This document shows positions 7,782 through 14,774 of a stretch of DNA of 38,422 bases, piece after piece. Position 1 is the stretch's first letter, and each line of letters starts with the position of its first letter. Position numbers and translations under genes: made by a program. The notes below the pieces were generated by a model. It saw only the letters and a program-made list of their open reading frames with translations. It did no database searches and was not told the origin of the DNA. The stretch comes from an uncultured Clostridia bacterium. Its GTDB lineage: Bacteria > Bacillota > Clostridia > Oscillospirales > Ruminococcaceae. The stretch spans positions 1-38,422 of the forward strand of contig CAMVEM010000006.1 of the NCBI GenBank assembly GCA_947166515.1, written 5' to 3'.

Positions 7782-8954
7782 TTAGGAAGAAAAGAGAGTT
7801 TGTATTATTGGTAATAATGGGGAAGCTCGACTTTTTATGAATGCCTCTGCGAATTGACGCTTTTTCGAATAATGGCTGACATCATTCCCTTCGGTTATTA
7901 ATTGTTTAATTTCCTTATCTGTGTATTCATTCCGTTGATTGAGGTCGATTGTATTAGGTCCGTGGAATAATGCTTGGTTTTGCTTTAACTCGTCAATTAA
8001 GGCTGTATGTATACTGTCAAGCTCTTCGTTCTTGAAATGGCATTTTAAAAATTCTAAATAGTATAAAAAAATTGTTGGATTATGGGGTGTATATGTATAA
8101 TCATTGATGTTAGAGCTCGCAGCCCAAAAAACTTTACTATGAATCGCGTTTATTTCATCATTTACACCTTTAATATCTGTTTGTATTTTTTCTAAAATAT
8201 GCCTTTTATCAGTAACAGATTTATTGATAACAACAAACCTCATTATCATCCAATAGCATATTGTATCAGCTACCGAGATATATTCATTAACTACATTTAC
8301 GAATGTAAATTTTGGTATTTTTATCGATAAAGGGTCATAATATCTAAGAATTTCATATTCAATTTTTTCTGAGAGATACTCTAGACTTTTACCGCATGCC
8401 TGGTAATCACTATGTGGAATCTTAGATATATATTTCGTTATCAATGGATTAAGGTCGGAATAAGGAAACCCACATAGCTGACTTGATTCCCAAATAAAGT
8501 TTTTATTATCCTTAGACACTTCGTAAAAGATTTCACTTGGATTAGATATAGTTGATATACTAATTTCTTTATTCTCTGGTAATTTTTTAATAATATCAAT
8601 TATGAAATCCGGCTTAATTTTTTTTAATAAATGTTCGGGTAATATTTGTAAAAAATCATAAGTAACATCTTTGCCTTTATAGTTGTGCGTTATCAAGCGA
8701 TTATCCGTTGCACGATTGATGTAAAAAAATCCGATATATGCTATCTCATCGTCTGTTAAACATTTATATGGAAGCCAATTAAAAATTGAGCTCTGATCTT
8801 CTAGATCAATAAAAAATCTATCAATTTGGTGAATAATGCTGTCAAGTGGTTTCTTGGAACAGGCATTAATATTATTACTATTTCGACCACGATCTATCAA
8901 GCTGTTCTTTTCAAATAAACCAATAATCAGAGGTTTTATTTTGTTTTTATTCAT
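7782..8954 (-). CDS. Orphan AT-rich 390-aa protein of unknown function
   Basis: A 390-aa protein starting MNKNKIKPLIIGLFEKNS with a strong GGAGGAAG site upstream. It is Ile/Asn/Lys-rich and much more AT-rich than the flanking host genes, consistent with recent acquisition. No signal peptide, clear membrane segment or catalytic motif was recognised; a hydrophobic stretch ICYWMIMRFVVI lies near residue 240. It stands alone on the minus strand next to a recombinase element, a position where defence or cargo genes are common, but nothing in the sequence proves such a role. The C-terminus may be cut short by a frameshift (see the 110-aa frame downstream). Confidence 0.6.
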   Translation of the reverse strand: MNKNKIKPLIIGLFEKNSLIDRGRNSNNINACSKKPLDSIIHQIDRFFIDLEDQSSIFNWLPYKCLTDDEIAYIGFFYINRATDNRLITHNYKGKDVTYDFLQILPEHLLKKIKPDFIIDIIKKLPENKEISISTISNPSEIFYEVSKDNKNFIWESSQLCGFPYSDLNPLITKYISKIPHSDYQACGKSLEYLSEKIEYEILRYYDPLSIKIPKFTFVNVVNEYISVADTICYWMIMRFVVINKSVTDKRHILEKIQTDIKGVNDEINAIHSKVFWAASSNINDYTYTPHNPTIFLYYLEFLKCHFKNEELDSIHTALIDELKQNQALFHGPNTIDLNQRNEYTDKEIKQLITEGNDVSHYSKKRQFAEAFIKSRASPLLPIIQTLFSS

Positions 8955-9275
8955 ATATTCTTCCTCCGTATGTCAATAGATTCATGTATCGGTACCAAAA
9001 ACGTGTCTCTCATTCAATGAATATATGGCGCTCCTTCGATATAATAAAAGGCAAGCAAGGGATATGAAAATACCCGTTGCGACATCCGAAATTAATCGGA
9101 AAAATTTAAGACACTGGTCTATGGTCTTCGCTATGTCTCGGATCTTATACTATTAAATAGTATCCGGTGAAGTAGTTCGCGAAGATAGGACCGCAAACAT
9201 TTTCTGCAATCATAGCTCGATGAAGTGTTATCAGCTGTGATGCAGCAGCCGATAATCGGCGGAAAGGAGTTAAAA
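8955..9275. other. Intergenic region between divergent accessory genes, with a structured palindrome
   Basis: This 321-base stretch holds the ribosome binding sites of the two divergent genes, a small CCGA/TCGG hairpin at 9086-9099 and the nested palindrome at 9116-9192, described separately. I found no credible promoter hexamer pair and no further gene. Confidence 0.5.
9116..9192. repeat. Nested imperfect palindrome I of the mobile element
   Basis: The outer stem pairs GGTC-TAT-(bulge)-CTTCGC (9116-9131) with GCGAAG-ATA-GACC (9179-9192). Inside it, CGG (9139-9141) and ATACTATT (9147-9154) pair with AATAGTAT and CCG (9156-9166). No T tail follows, so it is not a simple terminator. A replication or transfer origin, recombination site or structured leader are possible readings. 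Confidence 0.5.
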
Positions 9276-9620
9276 ATGATAAAAAATTATTTTAACTCAA
9301 AATTTTTTGATCAAGAGAACGACCAGTTCTCGTTGGGCGATCTGGGTAACGATTACCCGCTTTTCTTCTCAAATAAGAAGAAAAAGCACAAGAAGCACAA
9401 AAAGCACAAGAAGGAGCGAAAGGCTATGAAAAAAAGATTGAAGGCTCTTGAGCTTCAGGCTCAAGCAAACCAAAGTAACGATTCGATGTCGTTCTGGAAA
9501 CAGCTTGCTCTTACGAGTACACCTGAATTTTTTAAATTTCTCGGTGAAGTTGCTAAGAGCAAGGGTTCTAAGAACAACAGGGACGATAACATCTCGCCTC
9601 TTAAAATTACTATGAAGTGA
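9276..9620 (+). CDS. Small Lys/His-rich protein of the mobile element
   Basis: A 114-aa protein starting MIKNYFNSKFFDQEN at an ATG preceded by AAAGGAG; an upstream in-frame start lacks a site. Residues about 35-55 are a run of KKH/HKK repeats followed by a charged helix (KAMKKRLKALELQAQ), likely a coiled coil. The basic tract suggests nucleic-acid binding; the His spacing could also bind metal. No family was recognised. It lies between two large palindromes and directly upstream of the FtsK-like gene, so an accessory DNA-binding role for that ATPase is a reasonable guess, not a demonstrated one. Confidence 0.7.
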   Translation: MIKNYFNSKFFDQENDQFSLGDLGNDYPLFFSNKKKKHKKHKKHKKERKAMKKRLKALELQAQANQSNDSMSFWKQLALTSTPEFFKFLGEVAKSKGSKNNRDDNISPLKITMK

Positions 9621-9634
9621 TTTTGTTATCAACT

Positions 9635-9731
9635 CGTTCTTGCGTCGGGTCGTTCGGTTAAAGACGTACTATAATAAGCAAATTCACACAAAAAATAGTA
9701 TGTATTTTACCAGCGACCGAGCGGAAGAACG
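9635..9731. repeat. Nested imperfect palindrome II, directly before the FtsK-like gene
   Basis: An 18-base arm at 9635-9652 (CGTTCTTGCGTCGGGTCG) pairs with 9714-9731 at 15 of 18 positions. An inner 9-bp stem (9664-9672 with 9695-9703, one G-T pair) sits inside a long A-rich loop. The structure ends 2 bases before the AAAAAGGAG binding site of the next gene. It could be a translational control structure or an origin/nick region. Confidence 0.55.
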
Positions 9732-9749
9732 TAAAAAGGAGAAATAAAT

Positions 9750-11183
9750 ATGAACTACGTTAAGAAGATAGAGGAATCGTTCTCAAATTTTAATGTTTCG
9801 TTAAAAATATTTGGTGTATGGAAGACCTATGATGGTTTTGTCTTAGTTGCAATACCGAAGCACGGGGAAGACAATTCCGTGCAGAGAATACGTAACGCAG
9901 CCGATAAAATCAACGATTATAACGTTTTTCCGACTATATCCGTGGAGGCAGTTAACGGACTAATACTATTAATAATGAGAGATTCTAAATTAAGCTTCTA
10001 TGATTTAAAACCTTTGTTACCGTTGTTGAAGAATGAATTTAACGATATGGAGCTGCCTTTTATTCTTGGCAAGGATAAAATGGGAGCCTATTGTATAGAG
10101 GACCTACCCAACTTGATTCATGTTCTATATTCAGGTTTTACAGGTTCGGGTAAGAGTGTTGGGCTTAGAGTACTAGTGAGCTGTTTGATAGCTACAAGAG
10201 ATGTCAGCGATGTTAACCTGGTTGTGATAAGCATGCTTTCAAATTCACTAGACGAATTAAGTGACAGTATATTCCTGTCATATCCAATAGTTAAGGATCA
10301 TATGGAAGCGGTAAATGTTCTCGAAGCTCTTGTGTCAGAGGTTGATAGAAGATTATCCATGAGTCGAGAAGAATTTGACCAAGCGCCATATATTGTAACA
10401 ATAATCGATGAGGCACCAAGGCTGGTCGATGATTCATATAGCAAGGAGTATGCTCAAAAAGCAGAAGCCAAGCTCTCAACATTGTTACAGACTGCGCGTA
10501 AGGCTAAAATAATTCTGGTTCTTGCTTCTCAAAACGCAACAATCAAGACGATGAAATCCGATATAGGTAATATAACAACTCGTCTTGCATATCGATTTGG
10601 GAAGAGTCACAGTTCGTATGCTGCTATTAACAATAGTGGAGCAGAAAGGCTTAAGGGTAAGGGTCGGTTTCTTTATAATGCCGTTGATATTGATGATCCG
10701 GTTGAAATTCAAGGACCATACGTATCAGACCAAGACTGGAAACAGATTATTGCTGAAAGCAACGACAGAAACTACGGCAGCAGCACACAATTTACAATCG
10801 CCAAAGTTATTGCCGAAGATTCAAACGATGATATTATGCCGGAGACCAGTGTCTTCTTTGAGGAAAACACTTACGAAGATGACGGGCATGATGAGTCTAT
10901 AGAACCTCAAGAACTTTGTGAGATAATACTATGGGCGTTCAGTCAGAAAACAGTTTCTGCCAATAAGATAACTGATAAATGCAAAATGGGAAAACGAGTT
11001 GAAAAAATTATGGGAGAGCTAACACGGCTTGGGATAATTGATGAACTGCGATCCAAGCAGCCTCGTAAGGTAATACCGACTAGTGATATCGAAGTCCCAA
11101 ATGATGTGTTGACCCTGCTTCTTAATCATGGTTTTGACCTTAAGACAATAAAGCAGGCGTTCAACGGAAGAACGGCAGAGTAA
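9750..11183 (+). CDS. FtsK/SpoIIIE-like DNA-translocating ATPase
   Basis: A 477-aa P-loop ATPase. Walker A is GFTGSGKSV (Gly129-Val137); Walker B is IVTIIDEAPRLV with Asp220-Glu221. The following LSTLLQTARKAKIILVLASQ segment is the helicase-like motif region of FtsK/TcpA proteins. After about residue 390 a small winged-helix-like domain follows (SANKITDKCKMGKRVEKIMGEL in part), resembling an FtsK gamma domain. No N-terminal membrane segments are present. Related proteins move DNA in conjugative elements such as Tn916 (Orf21). It starts 18 bases after palindrome II. No relaxase is visible nearby, so its substrate is unclear. Confidence 0.85.
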   Translation: MNYVKKIEESFSNFNVSLKIFGVWKTYDGFVLVAIPKHGEDNSVQRIRNAADKINDYNVFPTISVEAVNGLILLIMRDSKLSFYDLKPLLPLLKNEFNDMELPFILGKDKMGAYCIEDLPNLIHVLYSGFTGSGKSVGLRVLVSCLIATRDVSDVNLVVISMLSNSLDELSDSIFLSYPIVKDHMEAVNVLEALVSEVDRRLSMSREEFDQAPYIVTIIDEAPRLVDDSYSKEYAQKAEAKLSTLLQTARKAKIILVLASQNATIKTMKSDIGNITTRLAYRFGKSHSSYAAINNSGAERLKGKGRFLYNAVDIDDPVEIQGPYVSDQDWKQIIAESNDRNYGSSTQFTIAKVIAEDSNDDIMPETSVFFEENTYEDDGHDESIEPQELCEIILWAFSQKTVSANKITDKCKMGKRVEKIMGELTRLGIIDELRSKQPRKVIPTSDIEVPNDVLTLLLNHGFDLKTIKQAFNGRTAE

Positions 11184-11284
11184 GCGAATCGGAACGAGCA
11201 GAACGATTTGAGCAAGACTCTTATGGTTCTTCCCCGTATCTCTGCCAACTCCAATGATATATTCTTTCTGTGGAGGTGAGACCA

Positions 11285-11980
11285 ATGCAACCAAGCATTT
11301 TACATGTACAGAGGCAACCGGACGGTACATATCGCACAGTCTTCCGGAATCAGCACGGACGAAAGCTCTTCCTTATGTTCGCTGAGAGTAACGGAAGGAT
11401 ACGAGTAACCCTGTGCTTTTACACTGACCGGGAATACTGCATAAGCGGCGAAGCGAAGTATTACGCAGAGCCGAAGAAGCTCAAAACGCGGGAAATGCCG
11501 TCGGACAAGCTTCTGGAAGTTATCGCAGCCGAGCTCGACAAAAGTTTTGCGGGTATCGAGTACAGTACCACAGACACAGCGCTTCCGCTCGCTGATTACC
11601 TGCTGCAGCACGCAGTTCAGCCGATACGAAGATACAGATTTCTCATTATGGCAGGAAGCGATGAACGCCGGGCAGATGAGCTGCCGGACAGCGTCTGCAC
11701 AATGCTGAAAAACAAGCTGCACCGAACGGTGTTTTTAGAGCTCGGTTTGTATGCGGACGGCAAGGGCGTTGTGCGATGCTGCTATTACTGCGACAGAAAA
11801 TACAGACAAGATGACAGGCGGGTAACTCCGCCGTCACTTGTCAGCTGTTTCTTTCCTTACACATGGCAAGGTATTCTGGAGCTTGTCAACCGTGAATTGA
11901 TATGCGATTTCACACATATTATTATAACGGGCGATATCGACCCGAAGCACTGTAATTCGCCGATATGCGGCAATATTTAG
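11285..11980 (+). CDS. 231-aa element protein with an internal duplication
   Basis: Starts at ATG 11285 with GGAGGTGA upstream; the GTG at 11270 would overlap that site. The two halves look alike. The N-terminal half reads RTVFRNQHGRKLFL, RVTLCFYTDREY, SDKLLEVIAAELDKSF. The C-terminal half reads RTVFLELGLYADG, VRCCYYCDRKYRQ, WQGILELVNRELICDFTHI. This suggests an ancient duplication of a domain of about 90 aa. I do not recognise the family. Base composition is closer to the host than that of the FtsK-like gene. It sits between that ATPase and the 62-aa gene, with short gaps on both sides. Confidence 0.7.
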   Translation: MQPSILHVQRQPDGTYRTVFRNQHGRKLFLMFAESNGRIRVTLCFYTDREYCISGEAKYYAEPKKLKTREMPSDKLLEVIAAELDKSFAGIEYSTTDTALPLADYLLQHAVQPIRRYRFLIMAGSDERRADELPDSVCTMLKNKLHRTVFLELGLYADGKGVVRCCYYCDRKYRQDDRRVTPPSLVSCFFPYTWQGILELVNRELICDFTHIIITGDIDPKHCNSPICGNI

Positions 11981-11990
11981 GAGGATTGTT

Positions 11991-12179
11991 ATGAAAGAAC
12001 TTCCGACAGAGTACACGGACAGACGAAATATAAGTCACCGTGTCGAGCACGTCATACGCTCCGACAGCGACAGCGAGGAACGCGAGAAAACGCTTGGTGA
12101 GCTTTACAGAACGCTTGCACCGAGAGCTTCCGCGGGAATCGACATCGTGTCAGATATGACATTGAAGAACGCAGGCTGA
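11991..12179 (+). CDS. Small 62-aa protein upstream of the recombinase
   Basis: A 62-aa charged protein (MKELPTEYTDRRNISHRVEH) 10 bases after the preceding stop, with TAGGAGGATT just before its ATG, so it is clearly in the same operon. It is rich in Arg, Glu and Asp and has no recognised domain. Small proteins beside large serine recombinases sometimes act as directionality factors or regulators. That role here is only suggested by position. Confidence 0.65.
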   Translation: MKELPTEYTDRRNISHRVEHVIRSDSDSEEREKTLGELYRTLAPRASAGIDIVSDMTLKNAG

Positions 12180-12218
12180 CGCTAAGGTAATTATACTATA
12201 GAAGGGAGGTGGTGTCAA

Positions 12219-13745
12219 GTGGCGATAATTATTTATGCGCGAAAGTCGGTTGAGAAAGAGAACAGTATCAGCTGCGAAACACAGCTGATGTACTGCCGCT
12301 CAATGATAAGACCCGATGAGAAGGACGAGAAAGTAATAGAGATAGTCGATAATGGTTTTTCCGGCGGAAACACAGACCGTGACGGATTTCAGAAGCTTAT
12401 GCATCTTATCCGCAAAGGCAAAATCAGCAAGGTCATTGTTTACAGAGTTGACCGTCTGAGCCGTTCTCTCATAGATTTTGTGAACTGCCTTAACGAGTTC
12501 AAGGAGCATAACGTAAAGTTCGTATCCTCGCAGGAGACATTTGACACCTCCACCCCATACGGTGAAATGGTAGTCAAGCTGCTGATGGTGTTTGCGGAGT
12601 TCGAGCGCACCTCGATAATCGAACGTGTTACGCAGGCTTATGAGCACCGCAGTGAAATGGGTTTTTATATGGGCGGACGCAGACCTTACGGTTTCGAGCT
12701 TGTACCGGCAATGATAAATAACATCAGGTCGAAGAAGCTGAGTCCTGTTGCAGGAGAAACGGAACAGATACAGTACATATACGAGGTCTATGCGCAGGAA
12801 GACGTTACGCTACGGAGATTGCAGTCTATACTTATCACGGAGGGAAGACAGACACTTGACGGCAGTGAATGGACGACGTCAAAGCTATCCGCGCTGCTGA
12901 AAAACCCGATATACGTCAAAGCTGATTCCAACGTGTACGATTATTTCGATGCACACGGCGTAAACATTATCAGTGATCTGTCGGCATTCACAGGCGAATA
13001 CGGCGCGCAGCTCTATGGACGAAGCAAGCACTCGCAGACACTTGCGGACTGGTCGGATATGAAGCTCGTGGTCATGTCGCATTGCGGTATTGTCGATCCG
13101 GAGCTTTGGCTGCGCTGTCAGCGCAAGCTTGAGCAGAACAAGCAGATAGGCAACAGCTGCAGCAACTCAACAAGCTGGCTTGCGGGGAAACTCATCTGCG
13201 AAAAGTGCGGGCATAAGATGACAACAGTCAAGAGCGTTATCAACAAGAGCAATGAGATCCGGCGTTATTTCAGCTGCACCGGAAAACAGCACAAAAAGAC
13301 CTGCAAGGGTCCGAAGGTGACGATATATGCCGAGGATATCGAGAATATGGTGTCTGAGTGCATCGCGGCGAAATTCTCCGAGTTGAAGAGTGAGATACGA
13401 ACTTCGAAAAATCATTCCGATGAGATAAACGGACTGAAGCTACGGATAAAAGCTGTAGAGAAGTCCGAAGCCGGGCTGCTCGATAATATCCTTTCGGGCG
13501 GGTTCAACGCCGACCTTGTTGCGCTCGCGAACCAAAAGGCGACTGCGCTCAAAAGAGAGCGGCTTGAACTTTACGAAAAGATCGAGGAGCTGAAAAACGA
13601 TGCTCCCGACATCAAGTATGTCATTGACCTTTCGCGCAGCTGGCAGAACGCAGATTTCAAACGCAGAAAGCAGGTCGCATCGATAATGATAGACAGAATT
13701 ATCATCGGTGATGACGGCAGCGCAAAAATAATATGGAATATATAA
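12219..13745 (+). CDS. Large serine recombinase (site-specific integrase)
   Basis: A 508-aa integrase that cuts and rejoins att sites through a serine nucleophile. The N-terminal resolvase domain starts MAIIIYARKS, with catalytic Ser10. The conserved arginines lie in YRVDRLSRS (76-82), and EFERTSIIERV precedes the long helix. A Recombinase domain follows (GFYMGGRRPYGFE onward). Next is a zinc ribbon with Cys327, Cys330, Cys353 and Cys362, then a coiled coil at about 390-480. This is the standard architecture of TnpX/phiC31-like enzymes. The start is GTG at 12219 with GGGAGGTGG. It is the last gene of the element, as expected for an enzyme encoded next to attR. Confidence 0.95.
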   Translation: MAIIIYARKSVEKENSISCETQLMYCRSMIRPDEKDEKVIEIVDNGFSGGNTDRDGFQKLMHLIRKGKISKVIVYRVDRLSRSLIDFVNCLNEFKEHNVKFVSSQETFDTSTPYGEMVVKLLMVFAEFERTSIIERVTQAYEHRSEMGFYMGGRRPYGFELVPAMINNIRSKKLSPVAGETEQIQYIYEVYAQEDVTLRRLQSILITEGRQTLDGSEWTTSKLSALLKNPIYVKADSNVYDYFDAHGVNIISDLSAFTGEYGAQLYGRSKHSQTLADWSDMKLVVMSHCGIVDPELWLRCQRKLEQNKQIGNSCSNSTSWLAGKLICEKCGHKMTTVKSVINKSNEIRRYFSCTGKQHKKTCKGPKVTIYAEDIENMVSECIAAKFSELKSEIRTSKNHSDEINGLKLRIKAVEKSEAGLLDNILSGGFNADLVALANQKATALKRERLELYEKIEELKNDAPDIKYVIDLSRSWQNADFKRRKQVASIMIDRIIIGDDGSAKIIWNI

Positions 13746-13748
13746 TAA

Positions 13749-13778
13749 GACCGCCTCTGTTATTACGCAGGGGCGGTC
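13749..13778 (+). terminator. Hairpin after the recombinase
   Basis: GACCGCCTCTG pairs with CAGGGGCGGTC (11 bp, one G-T pair) around an 8-base loop, directly after the stop codon. There is no strong T run. It may end the operon, and it marks the last element-like sequence before the vapC remnant. Confidence 0.6.
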
Positions 13779-13787
13779 AACTATTAT

Positions 13788-13898
13788 AGAAAAAATACAG
13801 ATACCACTGTTTAGCTCTTTGCGCAATCGATCAAGAACTGTCTCAGGTTTCTTTTTTATAGCGTAAATGCACCTGTTGGTATCGAGCATATGCTTCAT
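13788..13898 (-). pseudogene. Truncated vapC (PIN-domain toxin), N-terminal remnant
   Basis: Read on the minus strand from 13898, about 37 codons match the start of VapC tRNA(fMet)-type endonucleases: MLDTNRCIYAIKKKPETVL, then DRLRKELNSGICIFSI. Asp6 of the PIN active site is present; the rest of the nuclease is gone. Homology stops at about 13788, next to the hairpin after the recombinase. No vapB lies upstream. I infer that integration of the serine-recombinase element, or a later deletion, removed the remainder. The open frame running on to 13440 is antisense to the recombinase and not real. Confidence 0.7.
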
Positions 13899-13913
13899 GC
13901 AGAGATATAATAC

Positions 13914-13942
13914 TTGACAAATCCGTCCTCATATATTATAAT
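13914..13942 (+). promoter_or_regulatory. Promoter of the antitoxin-fic operon
   Basis: TTGACA at 13914-13919, a 17-base spacer and TATAAT at 13937-13942: a full consensus sigma-A promoter, 45 bases before the antitoxin start. Confidence 0.85.
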
Positions 13943-13986
13943 GTAATAAATAATATAAAGGTCAAGTGTCTTGAGGTGGTTATAAT

Positions 13987-14154
13987 ATGCAGGAAATGAC
14001 AATTGACAGAGCTGTTAACAATGCAATAGCTTCGGTTGAAATGGAAGGCTTTACCATTTCCGGAGACGAGCGTGATCTTATATATAAGCTGTTACGCAAG
14101 GAGATAGCGCTCGCGGATGCGCTGAAACAGCTTAATGAAAAGAAGAGCGCGTAA
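13987..14154 (+). CDS. VbhA-like Fic antitoxin
   Basis: A 55-aa protein (MQEMTIDRAVNNAIASVEME...) with GAGGTGG 7 bases before its ATG. Residues 16-21 are SVEMEG, an exact match to the class I Fic inhibition motif (S/T)xxxE(G/N). In that motif the Glu blocks ATP positioning in the toxin. The later helix (RKEIALADALKQLNEKK) fits the antitoxin_VbhA fold. The stop codon is 2 bases before the fic ATG, the usual tight antitoxin-toxin coupling. Confidence is high despite the short length. Confidence 0.88.
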   Translation: MQEMTIDRAVNNAIASVEMEGFTISGDERDLIYKLLRKEIALADALKQLNEKKSA

Positions 14155-14156
14155 CT

Positions 14157-14747
14157 ATGCCTTATAGCTTAAATGCAACAGATGCCGATTGCTATGAGGG
14201 AACGACTGTCCTTATCAATAAGCTCGGTATAAAGAATGAAACCGAGCTCGACAAGAATGAGCGTGTCATAACGGGATTCAAGACTGCGGAGCTTATCACA
14301 AAGCCACTGAAACCGGACTTTGATTTCGGCGACTACAAGCTGATACACCGCGAACTATTCTCTGATTTGTACGTTTGGGCGGGTTGCATACGGACAATAT
14401 CGTTGTCCAAGAGTGCGACGGTGTTTACAGCGCCTGAGAAGATCGAGGGAATTGGTAATTCTGTCTTTAAACGGCTCAACGATTGCAATTTCTATGCAGA
14501 TATGAACCGTTCTGACTTTATACGCGAAGCTGCCGAGCTGTATGATTCTCTCAATCGCCTGCATCCGTTCAGAGAGGGCAATGGCAGGACAGAACGCATT
14601 TTCTTCTCACGTCTTATCAGAAATGCCGGATTTGACATAGACTTTTCCGCTACAAACTCCGACTTGCTTATGATCGGAAGCATTCAGGCAGCGAGCGGTG
14701 TTATGGATAACTTGATAAAATTCTTTGAAGAGAACATAACAGAGTAA
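14157..14747 (+). CDS. Fic-domain toxin (AMP transferase)
   Basis: A 196-aa Fic protein that should transfer AMP from ATP to hydroxyl groups of target proteins (DNA gyrase and topoisomerase IV in studied class I systems). The full active-site motif HPFREGNGR is present, with catalytic His136. The beta-hairpin flap region (IRTISLSKSATVFTAP) lies upstream. Length fits VbhT-like stand-alone Fic toxins. Its antitoxin is encoded immediately upstream and the pair has its own promoter. Position beside a recombinase element and a dead vapC suggests horizontal gain. Confidence 0.93.
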   Translation: MPYSLNATDADCYEGTTVLINKLGIKNETELDKNERVITGFKTAELITKPLKPDFDFGDYKLIHRELFSDLYVWAGCIRTISLSKSATVFTAPEKIEGIGNSVFKRLNDCNFYADMNRSDFIREAAELYDSLNRLHPFREGNGRTERIFFSRLIRNAGFDIDFSATNSDLLMIGSIQAASGVMDNLIKFFEENITE

Positions 14748-14748
14748 A

Positions 14749-14774
14749 ATCCGCTGCCTATTCAGACAGCGGAT
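14749..14774. terminator. Shared terminator between fic and cotJC
   Basis: ATCCGCTG pairs with CAGCGGAT around a 10-base loop. On the minus strand the stem is followed by TTTTA, making it a good terminator for cotJC, whose stop codon lies in the loop. It also lies just past the fic stop. Confidence 0.65.

Noticed and set aside
7780-7800. Programmed -1 frameshift joining the 390-aa and 110-aa frames
   Set aside because: No canonical X-XXY-YYZ slippery heptamer or following structure is evident; a simple indel in the T tract is more likely.
9635-9731. Rho-independent terminator between the Lys/His-rich and FtsK-like genes
   Set aside because: The stem is imperfect with a long A-rich loop and no T run follows; the next gene's binding site starts at once.
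13440-13787. Continuation of the vapC-like frame
   Set aside because: Similarity to VapC ends near 13788; beyond it the frame is antisense to the serine recombinase.
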